NCBI RefSeq assembly: GCF_020510625.1
Contig: NZ_CP075191.1
Coordinates: forward strand, 1,030,001-1,094,000
Reading direction: 5' to 3'
DNA length: 64,000 nt
DNA from: Ferribacterium limneticum
GTDB lineage: Bacteria; Pseudomonadota; Gammaproteobacteria; Burkholderiales; Rhodocyclaceae
Part shown: positions 49,089 to 58,344 of the stretch, in pieces
How positions within the stretch are numbered: position 1 is the stretch's first letter
Layout: the number at the start of each line of letters is the position of its first letter
Translations under genes and position numbers: made by a program
The notes under the pieces: model-generated
The model's input: the letters and a program-made list of their open reading frames with translations, nothing else
Told to the model about the DNA's origin: nothing
The model's database searches: none

Positions 49089-50660
49089 ATGAATGGCGGC
49101 GAGTTGAGTGTCCATTTCACCAACAGCGTGCTGGTCACTGTCATCGTCGCCCTGTTTGTTCTATGGCGTTACCGGCGCGCCATTCTTGGCGGCATGATGC
49201 AGGGTGATAGCCTTGCCTTGCCGGTCCCGGCGGCCACTCTCCTCGCGCCGGACAGTGCCGTGGCCGGCGATCTGGCGGCTTATGAACGCTCCATGCGCTG
49301 GCGCATTTCGGCGGCCTGGCTGCTGACGACAGCGATCTGCGGCCTGCCGATGGCCATTGCCTATCAGTGGGCCGGAAACTTCGGCTTCTCGCCGGCCTAT
49401 TCGCTGGGCCTGACACTTTGCTACATGATCGCCGCCCTGCCGATGATCGCCGTATCGCTGGCTTTGCCGCCGCTGCGCATCATTGGCGGCTGCATCGTCA
49501 TGATGCTTGGCTTCGCGCTGATTTTCCTGCTGGCGGGCATGCTGCAGCGAGCAATCATCGGGCGGCCGTTCAGCTGGCAGATCTTCGGCATGGCGCCGCT
49601 GTTCTTCGATATCGCCAGGAACCAGCTCTGGATGGCTGCCCTGTTCTGTGTGTGCTCGTGGCCGGTTCGCCTGCGTGGCGTTGTGCCGATCACCTTTGCC
49701 GCCTTACTGGTCTTTGGGCTGGCGCCTTTTGCCGGTTCTCGCCTGACGGCGCTCCTGGCCGACACTGAATTCGGCACGCCCTGGGTGATGACGCTGGGGC
49801 TGGATGGCGTATTCATGCTCATCGCCCTGCCGGTCGGCTGGCTGGCCTGGCTGCGCCTGCGCCGACTGGCTGGCGATTACGAAGCCAAGCGATTTTCCGA
49901 TGCCCAACTGCTGGCCCGAACCTGGTGGCTGATGCTGGTAGTCAGCATTGGCTTCGACATCTTTATTGCCTACGAGCATCGTGTTCTGGCATTACTGCTG
50001 GTCGTTGGCGAGATCGCTCTTTTCGGGCCAGTCAATCATTGGGCAATGCAACGGCTCGGGGTGGTCGGGCTGGCAGAAAGCCAGCCGGCGCCGACGCTGT
50101 TGCTGCTCCGGGTCTTCGGCTACACCGCCCGTACCGAGCGCCTGTTCGACCGGGTGGCGGCCCGCTGGCGGCTGATCGGCCCGGTCACGATGATCGCCGC
50201 ACCCGATGTCACCGCCCGCACCATCGATGCCGGCGATTACCTGCGCTGGCTGACCGGGCGGATCGATGAGCTGTTTGTCACCTCGCGCCCCGGTCTCGAT
50301 GCCCGGTTGGCCTCGCTGGACCTGCGTCCTGACCCCGACGGGCGTTACCGCCTCAATGAATTCTGTTGTCGCGACTCGACCTGGCAGGCGACCGTGGTCG
50401 AACTGATGTTGCGTGCCGATGCGGTGATCATGGACGTGCGCGGGATCACCCTAACTCGTCGCGGTTGCGAATTCGAGCTGCAACAACTGGCGCAGCGGCT
50501 ACCACCCGGGCGACTGGTGCTGGTTACCGATGAGCAGACCGACAAGGCAATCCTGCAGGCGGCGTTTGGCCCCGGCCTAAGTGAGGTACGCATGGTCGAA
50601 CTGCGCCGTAGCTGGCAGGCGGACCGGGCGTTTGATGCCCTGGTTGAAGCAGTGGGCTGA
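49089..50660 (+). CDS. Multi-pass membrane protein with Rossmann-like C-terminal domain
   Basis: 523 residues. AGGAG precedes the ATG. About eight membrane helices (8-315) are followed by a soluble domain (about 335-523) with alternating strand-helix pattern, e.g. VTMIAAPDVTART, ADAVIMDVRGITL and RLVLVTDEQTDKA. This looks like a nucleotide-binding or TIR/SLOG-type Rossmann fold, but no signature residue set is certain. Function unknown. Confidence 0.7.
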   Translation: MNGGELSVHFTNSVLVTVIVALFVLWRYRRAILGGMMQGDSLALPVPAATLLAPDSAVAGDLAAYERSMRWRISAAWLLTTAICGLPMAIAYQWAGNFGFSPAYSLGLTLCYMIAALPMIAVSLALPPLRIIGGCIVMMLGFALIFLLAGMLQRAIIGRPFSWQIFGMAPLFFDIARNQLWMAALFCVCSWPVRLRGVVPITFAALLVFGLAPFAGSRLTALLADTEFGTPWVMTLGLDGVFMLIALPVGWLAWLRLRRLAGDYEAKRFSDAQLLARTWWLMLVVSIGFDIFIAYEHRVLALLLVVGEIALFGPVNHWAMQRLGVVGLAESQPAPTLLLLRVFGYTARTERLFDRVAARWRLIGPVTMIAAPDVTARTIDAGDYLRWLTGRIDELFVTSRPGLDARLASLDLRPDPDGRYRLNEFCCRDSTWQATVVELMLRADAVIMDVRGITLTRRGCEFELQQLAQRLPPGRLVLVTDEQTDKAILQAAFGPGLSEVRMVELRRSWQADRAFDALVEAVG

Positions 50661-50691
50661 ATGCGGGGCGTCGCAATAACTGCTCGCCTGA

Positions 50692-51507
50692 TCAACACCC
50701 CCGGCCCGGGCTTGTCCGGCTGAAGCCAAATCCGCCTTCTCCAGCCCGTGGTGGCAGAATGCAGATGCGCATGGTCAGCGAGCGGGCGGCCTTGTTGATA
50801 TCGGCCGGGAATGGCGAGAACGGAATCGAGCGCTCGACAACCGATTTGACGAAGGCAATTTCCTCGGCCTGATCGCCTTCGTTCACCACCTTGAAGGATT
50901 TCATCGTGCCGTCCGGGTTGAGTTTGAACTCCACTGCGGCGGCGCGTACCCCCTTGTTGCGCGGGTCGTTCTTGACGAAGGTGGCGCTCCGGTTCAGACG
51001 CTTGACCAAGCCATCGAGATACATTTCCAGGCTGAACGGGTCCGGCGGGGCCGCATTTGGCCGCAGTTCAAGGCTGGCGCCGTCGGCGGCCTCCTGGCGG
51101 GCGTGCTGCATGGCCTGTTCGCGGGCCATGGCCAGCGAGCGCTGGGCGAGCGTAGGCTTGGGCGTCGCCTTGGCCTGGGTATCGAGTTCTTCGAGAAAGC
51201 GGTTCATCTCCGCCTTTTCGGCAGCGGACCATTTCGGGGCGGCTGCGACTGAGCGTTTTCCCGGCTTGTTGGTGGTCAGTATCCTTGACTGTTCCGGTTT
51301 GGTTTTTGCCGGCTTGGCCGGGCTGGCCGGTGTGCTTACTGCTTCCGTCACTGCCGCTTTGGCCAGGCGAGCCTCCAGCCGGGGCGGGCTTGGCTCACTG
51401 CTCGGGTCATGCCGGGGGATCAGCAAGACCAGAGCGTGAATGAGCAGCGATGCGGCAAAGGCAAATACCGGTGCGCGCCGTGCGGGAGGAAGGGAGTGCA
51501 GAAACAT
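50692..51507 (-). CDS. TonB/TolA-like protein
   Basis: 271 residues from ATG 51507. N-terminal helix (about 12-32), a Pro/Ala/Lys-rich linker and a C-terminal TonB-like domain (about 180-255, AAAVEFKLNPDGTMKSFKVV and PFSPFP). This is the layout of proteins that span the periplasm from the inner membrane. No exbB/exbD or tolQR next to it, so the partner is unclear. Confidence 0.75.
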   Translation of the reverse strand: MFLHSLPPARRAPVFAFAASLLIHALVLLIPRHDPSSEPSPPRLEARLAKAAVTEAVSTPASPAKPAKTKPEQSRILTTNKPGKRSVAAAPKWSAAEKAEMNRFLEELDTQAKATPKPTLAQRSLAMAREQAMQHARQEAADGASLELRPNAAPPDPFSLEMYLDGLVKRLNRSATFVKNDPRNKGVRAAAVEFKLNPDGTMKSFKVVNEGDQAEEIAFVKSVVERSIPFSPFPADINKAARSLTMRICILPPRAGEGGFGFSRTSPGRGC

Positions 51508-51708
51508 CGGCCGCATTCTAGATGGCAAAGCCGGCGAATGTCTGCCTTGATGGACGCTTTGAACAATTGTCCGCCTCTGCCAGTTCAGGCGGATGGCCAG
51601 CGGCTCTGGTTTATGGTCGAGTGCAAAAGTTGGTTAACGGCGAAATCCAGGCAGGGATTAAGCTTTTGATGCCGCTACCTCAAGCCACCCTGGCTGGTTT
51701 TGCGCTTT

Positions 51709-52392
51709 TTATTCAGTCGATATTTTGCGAGAGTCTGATCGGTTGGCCGTTTTGATCGACTTGAGGGTTTCTCGATAACCGCTGATCAGAAAGCCCTTTT
51801 CGAGGGAAATCGCTTCGTTGAAAACGATCTCACCGAGCGAGGGGGCGTAATAGAGCGTAATTGTGGCCGTGGCGTTCCAGGTGTGTTTCGTCGACTTGAT
51901 AACGCCCTCGTAATCAACGCGGACGGTGGGTATCCGGGCTTCACGGTTATCGATCAGGATCGGGAAATCCGGGCCGGGCTGGGCAATTGCATGGTAGCTG
52001 ACGATGTTGTCCCCATAACTGTCAGTCTTTCTTCTAAAACTGACGTCCCATTGTTGCCCCGGCTCAGGCGTCTTTCCGAGTGGGAAATGACGAAACTGGT
52101 ATGCCTCATCAATCGGGTTTCCGTGGCTAACGATTTTTGTCGCAAAGGCGTCGCGCACGGCAAAGTTTTTGCCGCTTCGGTGATCGTAGCTGCGATCACC
52201 GTTGTCACTGATGGTGACTTTGAGGATGCGATCCGGTTTCTTCTCGAAAACGATGGCTTGGCCCGGTTGCTGGGTGGGCGAAAGAAGTTCGTAGCTGAGC
52301 GTGTCGCCGCTCGAGATGGCTGGGCTTTGCGCCTGAGCGCTGCCGTTCGGAAGAAAAACTGAAATCAACAGCGCAACGATAAGGACTCTCAT
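51709..52392 (-). CDS. Hypothetical exported protein
   Basis: 227 residues with a clear signal peptide (MRVLIVALLISVFLPNGSAQA), GGAGG before the ATG, and a beta-rich mature part (for example VRVDYEGVIKSTKHTWNA). No family recognised. Probably periplasmic. Confidence 0.7.
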   Translation of the reverse strand: MRVLIVALLISVFLPNGSAQAQSPAISSGDTLSYELLSPTQQPGQAIVFEKKPDRILKVTISDNGDRSYDHRSGKNFAVRDAFATKIVSHGNPIDEAYQFRHFPLGKTPEPGQQWDVSFRRKTDSYGDNIVSYHAIAQPGPDFPILIDNREARIPTVRVDYEGVIKSTKHTWNATATITLYYAPSLGEIVFNEAISLEKGFLISGYRETLKSIKTANRSDSRKISTE

Positions 52393-52522
52393 GATGCCTC
52401 CCTTTGGTCAGAGAACCACTTTACGCTGCTTGGTGAAGGATGAATATTGGGCGCTCCCTGCTGAGCGCGAATGGCCTGGGTTCAGCTTGCAATACCCCAA
52501 GGCGTGCGTTGGCTATCCTCGC

Positions 52523-53113
52523 TTACGCCTCAGGCTGGCAGGCCAGCCGGGCAACGATGGCCTGCATCTGTCGCCGGTGGGCCTTGGTGTGCATGGCGGC
52601 CAGCGCGTGCCAGCCGCGCAGGTCGAGTTGGCCGAACCACGGATGGGCGTGGCGCAAGGTGGTGCGTAGATCGCCCAGTCCGTCGATCAGTTGCGCGTAA
52701 TCATCGACTGCCGCTCGCAGCAGGGCGAGCTGTTCAAACCCCGCGTCTGGCACTGGCTTGACCTCGGCAATACGCAGTTCGCACCCGAATGATGTGTCGT
52801 CTGACAGCGCTTCGGCCAGTTCCCGAATGCCGGTATCGACGATCACCAGATGCTGCAACACCATGTTGGCGGACCAGCAGCGGCTGCTGTCCTCCAGCCC
52901 GGTCACGCGTGGCAGCAAAACCGGCTGACAGGCAAGCGCTTCAGGCAGGTTGGCCGCAAGGGCGAGCACGCTTTCGGTTTCCCGGCGCAGCCAGTGGGTC
53001 AGCGCATCCTTGCTCCAGAAAGTGCTCAACGCCTTGAGCAGTGCGCTGGAAAACCAGCGCTCCAGCATTGGCAGACCGGCGCCGGGTGGGGCGAGGTAAG
53101 GGGTGGTGGTCAT
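52523..53113 (-). CDS. DinB-superfamily protein
   Basis: 196 residues, helical. The metal-type His residues of DinB-like four-helix bundles are suggested by VLQHLVIVD and by a late H-T-K-A-H near LAAMHTKAHRRQM. Enzymes of this fold use thiols as cofactors, but the reaction here is unknown. Confidence 0.7.
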   Translation of the reverse strand: MTTTPYLAPPGAGLPMLERWFSSALLKALSTFWSKDALTHWLRRETESVLALAANLPEALACQPVLLPRVTGLEDSSRCWSANMVLQHLVIVDTGIRELAEALSDDTSFGCELRIAEVKPVPDAGFEQLALLRAAVDDYAQLIDGLGDLRTTLRHAHPWFGQLDLRGWHALAAMHTKAHRRQMQAIVARLACQPEA

Positions 53114-53140
53114 TTCAGTGTGTTTTGACCGGAATTGAGC

Positions 53141-53764
53141 TTACGCTGAACTCTTTGGGGTTCTTGGTCGAATAAAACCAATCGATTGTTTGGGCGGGTC
53201 AGCTGGCGCCATTAATTGTCGGATAGCTTCGAATACCTCTTTAAGTTGCAGCCGGGTGTTGTGGCTAAAGTTGTCATGTTTCAAGGACATTGCTTCGGTT
53301 TTTTCTTCCAGTTCGCCCAGCCGCTTTTCCAGATTGTCGTGCGTTGCACTTAGTTCGCGTATGCGGACGAAGGTGCGCATGATCTCGATATTCACCGCAA
53401 TGGCTCGGGCGCTGCCGAGAACCGATGACAACATCGCCACGCCTTGTTCGGTGAAAGCGTAGGGAGCGCTGCGGCGTCCTCCACGTCCGGGCTTTGAGGT
53501 CACAATTTGTGACCTCAAAGCGGCAAATTCTTCGGTCGTCAGTTGAAACATGAAATCCGTCGGGAAGCGCTGGATATTGCGTTTGACTGCCTGCACCAGC
53601 ACTTTGGTATGGACGCCGTAAAGTTCGGCCAGGTCAGCATCAAGCATGATGCGCAACTCGCGGAATAATCGGATGCGACTGCTGATCAAAGGGTGGGCTG
53701 CCGTCGGCTGTCCTGAGCGGAATGTGTCACGCTCGGGTATGGATTTTTCCAGAAAATCAGACAT
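53141..53764 (-). CDS. ORF6N-domain protein
   Basis: 207 residues. The N-terminal ORF6N domain (about 25-110, DADLAELYGVHTKVLVQAVK and RFPTDFMFQLTTEE) is typical of phage and mobile-element DNA-binding proteins; a coiled coil (about 140-185) follows. A likely remnant of horizontal transfer, or a small accessory regulator. Confidence 0.85.
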   Translation of the reverse strand: MSDFLEKSIPERDTFRSGQPTAAHPLISSRIRLFRELRIMLDADLAELYGVHTKVLVQAVKRNIQRFPTDFMFQLTTEEFAALRSQIVTSKPGRGGRRSAPYAFTEQGVAMLSSVLGSARAIAVNIEIMRTFVRIRELSATHDNLEKRLGELEEKTEAMSLKHDNFSHNTRLQLKEVFEAIRQLMAPADPPKQSIGFIRPRTPKSSA

Positions 53765-53846
53765 GTGCGTTGGCTGGCATGGGAATAATGCCGATCAGCA
53801 TACGACAGCCGGTAATGGCCGTCTATTCAATATGGGTAAGTGCTGC

Positions 53847-55670
53847 TTACTGCCCGCGCAGGAAAAGCTTGTCGAGCTGGTCCATCGTCAGCTCCGTCCA
53901 CGTTGGTCTACCGTGGTTGCACTGACCGGCCCGTTCGGTTTCTTCCATTTGCCGCAGCAGGGCATTCATTTCGGGGAGCGTGAGCTGGCGGCGGGCGCGG
54001 ACGGCGCCGTGGCAGGCCATGGTGGCGAGCAGTTCATTGCGGCGGGCGGTGGCGAGCTGGGTGATGCCGTGTTCGCGCAGTTCGACGATCAGGGATTTGG
54101 CCAGCGCGGCTGGGTCGCCGGATTGGAGCAGGGCGGGGACGGCGCGGACGCCTAGCTGATTCGGGCCGAGCGGGGCGATCGAGAAACCGAGGTCGGCCAA
54201 GGCGTCGGCGTGTTCTTCGACGGCGGCGATGTCGAGCGGGTCGGCCGAGAAGACGGCCGGGATGAGCAGCGCCTGGGTGGCGATCTGGCGGTTGTCGAAA
54301 GCGGTTTTCAGCTTTTCGTAGAGGATGCGTTCATGCGCTGCGTGCATGTCGATCAGGATCAGGCCGCGGGCGTTCTGGGCGAGGATGTAGATGCCGTGCA
54401 ACTGGGCCAGTGCGTAGCCGAGCGGCGGGCCATCGCTGCCGGTGCTTTCAACGGGCTGGAATTGCGGGGCGACTTCGCTGCGAGGGGCCGGTGACTGGCC
54501 GATGTCCTGCACGGCGCGGGCGAAGGCGAGGTAGGCCGCGGCGGCCGGTTCGGCGACGCCAAGGCTGCCTTGGTGGCGCAGTGGCGGGGCATATTCGTAA
54601 TTTGGCCGGTTTGCCGGCGTGACCACCGAATTCGAATATTCGCTGCTTGCTTCACTCCGTTCGATCAGCGACGGCGCGCTTTCTGCCTGCACCGGCGCTG
54701 CCAGCGTGCGCTGGATGGCGTGGAAAACGAACTGGTGCATGGCGCGCGAGTCGCGGAAGCGGACTTCGGTCTTGGCCGGGTGCACATTGACGTCGACCAG
54801 CGCCGGATCGATGTTCACGAACAGGCAGACGGCCGGCTGGCGGCTGCCGTGCAGCACGTCGCGATAGGCTTCGCGCAGGGCGTGGCTGATGATCTTGTCG
54901 CGCACGAAACGGCCATTGACGAAGACGTACTGGCCATCTTTGGCATCGGTGGCGCGGGTCGGGTCGATGGCGAAGCCGCCTATCGACAGCGCACCGGCGC
55001 CGGCTTCGATGCGCCGGGCGGCGCCGAGAAAGTCGTCGCCGAGGATGTCGGCAATGCGCCGGGGGGCGTCGGCCGGAGCCAGCTGGAACAGGTTGCGGCC
55101 GTTGTGGGTCAGGCTGATCGCCACATCCGGCCGGGTCAGCGCCAGCCGCTTGACGGCATCGGCGCAGTGGGCGAACTCGGTGCTTTCCGACTTCAAAAAT
55201 TTGCGGCGGGCCGGGGTGTTGAAATAGAGGTCGCGCATTTCGACCACGGTGCCAGCCATCAGCGCGGCCGGTTCCGGTTCGGCGCCGGGCTCGCCGCGCA
55301 GCTTCCAGGCATGCGCCGCCCCACGCTCTCGGCTGGTAATCGTCAGTCGGGCAACGGAAGCGACGGAAGCCAGCGCCTCGCCACGGAAACCCAAGGTGCC
55401 GACGCGTTCAAGATCGTCGAGGCTGGAAATCTTCGAGGTGGCGTGCCGGGTCAGGGCCAGCGCCAGTTCGTCCTTGGCAATGCCGCAACCGTCATCGGTA
55501 ATGCGGATCAACTTGACGCCGCCTTCTTCCAGATGCACCTGGATGGCCTTGCTGCCTGCATCGAGGCTGTTTTCGAGCAGTTCCTTGAGGACGGAAGCGG
55601 GTCTTTCGACCACTTCGCCAGCGGCAATCTGGCTGATCAGCAGGTCGGGGAGGCGGGCAATGGTCGGCAT
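53847..55670 (-). CDS. mutL: MutL, DNA mismatch repair protein
   Basis: 607 residues starting MPTIARLPD. GHKL ATPase motifs AAGEVVERPASVLKELLENS, DDGCGI and TLGFRGEALASV. The C-terminus carries D-M-H-A-A-H-E-R-I-L-Y-E, close to the DQHA(X)2E(X)4E endonuclease motif, and CNHGRPTW. This MutL is therefore probably of the nicking type, unlike that of E. coli. The longer upstream frame is not family-like. Confidence 0.96.
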   Translation of the reverse strand: MPTIARLPDLLISQIAAGEVVERPASVLKELLENSLDAGSKAIQVHLEEGGVKLIRITDDGCGIAKDELALALTRHATSKISSLDDLERVGTLGFRGEALASVASVARLTITSRERGAAHAWKLRGEPGAEPEPAALMAGTVVEMRDLYFNTPARRKFLKSESTEFAHCADAVKRLALTRPDVAISLTHNGRNLFQLAPADAPRRIADILGDDFLGAARRIEAGAGALSIGGFAIDPTRATDAKDGQYVFVNGRFVRDKIISHALREAYRDVLHGSRQPAVCLFVNIDPALVDVNVHPAKTEVRFRDSRAMHQFVFHAIQRTLAAPVQAESAPSLIERSEASSEYSNSVVTPANRPNYEYAPPLRHQGSLGVAEPAAAAYLAFARAVQDIGQSPAPRSEVAPQFQPVESTGSDGPPLGYALAQLHGIYILAQNARGLILIDMHAAHERILYEKLKTAFDNRQIATQALLIPAVFSADPLDIAAVEEHADALADLGFSIAPLGPNQLGVRAVPALLQSGDPAALAKSLIVELREHGITQLATARRNELLATMACHGAVRARRQLTLPEMNALLRQMEETERAGQCNHGRPTWTELTMDQLDKLFLRGQ

Positions 55671-55809
55671 GGCGGGATTATCCCAGATTGCACCAGAGGA
55701 GGCGCGGTCGACGATGCCGGGAAGCCGGCTCGCCGTCGCAAGAACTGGGGTGTCCGCAAGGCACAACTCTCAACTTCAGGATGCCGACAATGGATGAATG
55801 TGCTCAAGC

Positions 55810-56283
55810 CTAGAGGCGAGGATCGTATACAAACTGTCGAACCAGGCTGGCCGTGATCCCTGCTGAATCCGCGTGGGCGGGATTGATGAGTACGTTGAAT
55901 TCCTCATGAACGATGACTGAGGGGACTTCCAGGAGCGCCGCGGTATTCCCTTTGATCCAAGCATCGCCAAGCGAGATGGTGGCCATGCCAGGGGGTTCTG
56001 AAACCCAAGTCGGATCGAGCCTGGCTACATCCAGTGTTTCCCGGGCTTTCCAAACATCATCCGGTACTTCAATCCGGATCAGGAAGCGATTTCGCGCCGC
56101 TATCTCGTTGCCGATATGGGCAAGGGTCTCAAGGGTCGCCAGGGCGATTGTCGGCGAGGTGTAGATGACTGCGTTGCCCTTTGAATTCCAGCGGCCGCCG
56201 ACGGCCTTGGCTCCGCCGCCGGACATGTCGTTCGCTCGATACTGGGCTGTGTTCTTGGCAATCCGCCAAAGGCTGACGGTCAT
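55810..56283 (-). CDS. RES-domain toxin (NAD+-degrading family)
   Basis: 157 residues. The conserved Arg31 (GGRWNSKG), Tyr41, Glu52 (ATLETLAH) and Ser122 of RES toxins are present. Family members such as Res of Pseudomonas break down NAD+. The ATG overlaps the antitoxin stop by 4 bases (ATGA). Confidence 0.9.
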   Translation of the reverse strand: MTVSLWRIAKNTAQYRANDMSGGGAKAVGGRWNSKGNAVIYTSPTIALATLETLAHIGNEIAARNRFLIRIEVPDDVWKARETLDVARLDPTWVSEPPGMATISLGDAWIKGNTAALLEVPSVIVHEEFNVLINPAHADSAGITASLVRQFVYDPRL

Positions 56284-56828
56284 GCCGCGATGCCGTGTTC
56301 GATCCGGCCGAGCGTGTCCATGACGAGATCCACGCCGGCATCGGTATCGAGCAGGGAAAGGGGCGTGACGCCGCCGAGGGAGCGGATTCGATGCTGTATC
56401 CAGGCGGTGGCTGAGGCTTCGTCCTCAAGGACTTCCGTGGCGCGTGCCAGGACTTTTTCGACGCGGTACAGGCGATCGGTTTCTGTCGTGGTGAGCGGCT
56501 TTTTCTCGGCAAGGCGGCGTTCAATCGTGCTCTGCTTCATGTCGATCTCGCCGAGGAAGAGGGAGCGCGACATGCCGAGCCGCTTGGCCATGATATCGAC
56601 CGTGCTGGCCGGCAAGCCAATCCGACTGACGCGAACTTGCTCCGAGGCAGCCATGCCGACCACAAAATTTGTCGGCGGGGCAACAAGAACCTTGGCGGTT
56701 TTACCGGCCTGACGCTTGAGCCCACGGCCTGGTGGAGTGAGCGCGCTGGTCGCGATCTCAGCTGCCGACATGGTCAGCTGCGGGCCTTTGGTGGCCTTGC
56801 CATGCATTCCGGTGATAGGTTTTGACAT
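56280..56828 (-). CDS. Xre/MbcA/ParS-type antitoxin (DUF2384)
   Basis: 182 residues: N-terminal region, a helix-turn-helix-like middle (about 70-100, STVDIMAKRLGMSRSLFLG) and a C-terminal toxin-binding domain (about 115-180, EVLEDEASATAWIQHRIRSL). GAGGT precedes the ATG. First gene of the pair, usual for antitoxins that repress their own promoter. Confidence 0.9.
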   Translation of the reverse strand: MSKPITGMHGKATKGPQLTMSAAEIATSALTPPGRGLKRQAGKTAKVLVAPPTNFVVGMAASEQVRVSRIGLPASTVDIMAKRLGMSRSLFLGEIDMKQSTIERRLAEKKPLTTTETDRLYRVEKVLARATEVLEDEASATAWIQHRIRSLGGVTPLSLLDTDAGVDLVMDTLGRIEHGIAA

Positions 56829-56842
56829 CGGATATACCTCGT

Positions 56843-56868
56843 ATGATGGTTTTTATTGCATCATTATA
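56843..56868 (-). promoter_or_regulatory. Toxin-antitoxin promoter and possible operator
   Basis: A perfect -10 TATAAT (minus strand, 56868-56863). Overlapping it is an inverted repeat ATGATG...CATCAT (56843-56848 and 56859-56864), about 15 bases before the antitoxin ATG. This placement fits autorepression by the antitoxin. No good -35 was seen. Confidence 0.55.
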
Positions 56869-56995
56869 TGGCGACAAGGTTGGGGTGGGAGGGAAATTTT
56901 GTTGATCGTCCGCGGCGCCAATGGAAAGTGCTGCGTCACAGTCTGTAGGTAGCCGTGAGGTAAAATGCACCGTCATTCAAAGCTTGGCGCCCCGC

Positions 56996-57640
56996 ATGGA
57001 ACTCCTGACCCAATTCATCGAAATCGTTCTTCACCTCGACAAGCATCTGGCGGTTCTCGTCCAGCAATACGGGCTGTGGATCTACGGCATCCTGTTCTTC
57101 ATCATCTTTGCCGAGACGGGCTTTGTCGTCTTTCCCTTCCTGCCCGGCGATTCGCTGCTGTTCGTCGCTGGTGCGCTGGCGGCGATCGGCGAGGGCGGCA
57201 TGAATATCTGGACGCTGGTCGGCGTCCTGCTCGCTGCAGCGGTGCTCGGCAACATGGTCAATTACCAGATCGGGCGCTTCCTCGGCCCCAAGGTCTTTCA
57301 CTGGGAAAACTCCCGCCTCTTCAACAAGGCGGCGCTGCAAAAGACGCATGCTTTCTACGAAATCCATGGCGGCAAGACGCTGGTCATTTCGCGCTTCCTG
57401 CCGCTGTTTCGTACCTTCGCACCGTTCGTGGCCGGTATCGGCGCCATGTCGTACGCCAAGTTTTCGCTGTTCAACCTGATCGGCGCCGCCGGCTGGGTCA
57501 TGTCGCTGTGCTTTGCCGGTTACTGGCTGGGCAACATGCCGTGGGTCAAGCAGAACCTGTCGCTGCTCATCGTCGGCATCATCGTTGTCTCGCTGCTGCC
57601 CGTTGCCATCGGCTACCTCCAGCACCGGAAAACGGCCTGA
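56996..57640 (+). CDS. DedA-family membrane protein
   Basis: 214 residues starting MELLTQFIEIV. Family strings FVVFPFLPGDSLLFVAGALA and SRFLPLFRTFAPFVAGIGAM, four or more helices. DedA proteins are thought to move undecaprenyl phosphate or lipids across the membrane. A TAAAAT -10-like box lies at 56961-56966. The lipoprotein gene starts at the last base of the stop. Confidence 0.92.
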   Translation: MELLTQFIEIVLHLDKHLAVLVQQYGLWIYGILFFIIFAETGFVVFPFLPGDSLLFVAGALAAIGEGGMNIWTLVGVLLAAAVLGNMVNYQIGRFLGPKVFHWENSRLFNKAALQKTHAFYEIHGGKTLVISRFLPLFRTFAPFVAGIGAMSYAKFSLFNLIGAAGWVMSLCFAGYWLGNMPWVKQNLSLLIVGIIVVSLLPVAIGYLQHRKTA

Positions 57641-58344
57641 TGCGCTGGCTGGCCGTCCTTCTTGTGGTGATGCTGACGGCCTGTTCGACGAAACTGGGCA
57701 AGGATGGCCGGACCGATACCTCGGTCGATCTCAAATACCTGGCCAAATCGGAGGTTGACCGCATCGCCGATACCAATCGGGCCGAGGTGGTGAATGGCCT
57801 GCTGCTGATTGCCGACAAACTCTACAAGCGCAATCCCAAGGAGTGGAAAAAGAGCGGTGCAGTCAGTCGTGAGGCGGCCATCGAGCGCCTGCGTCAGCGT
57901 CAGTACCGTTCCTGGCCGGAATACAACGGCCAGCGCGAGGGGGCTGTGGCGACCCTGGCCTTTACCGAAACCTATGCCGGCGACCGCGTCATGGCGCTGG
58001 TCTTCGGGCTGCAGACCATGGTCGATGCAGCTTTCGAGCACAAGCAGGAGTTCTACGTCCTCGACAGCCTGAACGAAATCAAGCTCTACAACAGCGCCCG
58101 CAACATGGATATCGCCGTCTGGAAACTTGGCCATGACCGCAATGCGGCGGGCGAACTGTTCCTGCTTTCCAACGAGCTGGACCCAGGCAATCGCAATTTG
58201 TCCTTTGAGCGCGAATTCGGCCGCGTCATGGGCCTGCTCGATTTCATGGCGCAGATCGTCGCCGACCGCAACGGGCGCGGTCTTTCCCGGCTGACCCATT
58301 CGGTGGTCAGCACCATTTTCTTACCGGTGAGTTTTTTGAAATGA
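57640..58344 (+). CDS. Putative lipoprotein
   Basis: 234 residues with a lipobox L-T-A-C (Cys15) after a short hydrophobic signal, and a mainly helical mature part. The ATG overlaps the dedA stop and the stop overlaps purN by 4 bases. No named family recognised. Confidence 0.82.
   Translation: MRWLAVLLVVMLTACSTKLGKDGRTDTSVDLKYLAKSEVDRIADTNRAEVVNGLLLIADKLYKRNPKEWKKSGAVSREAAIERLRQRQYRSWPEYNGQREGAVATLAFTETYAGDRVMALVFGLQTMVDAAFEHKQEFYVLDSLNEIKLYNSARNMDIAVWKLGHDRNAAGELFLLSNELDPGNRNLSFEREFGRVMGLLDFMAQIVADRNGRGLSRLTHSVVSTIFLPVSFLK

Noticed and set aside
51522..51755. 77-codon plus-strand frame near the TonB-like gene
   Set aside because: No ribosome site, no family, and it overlaps the end of the next minus-strand gene.
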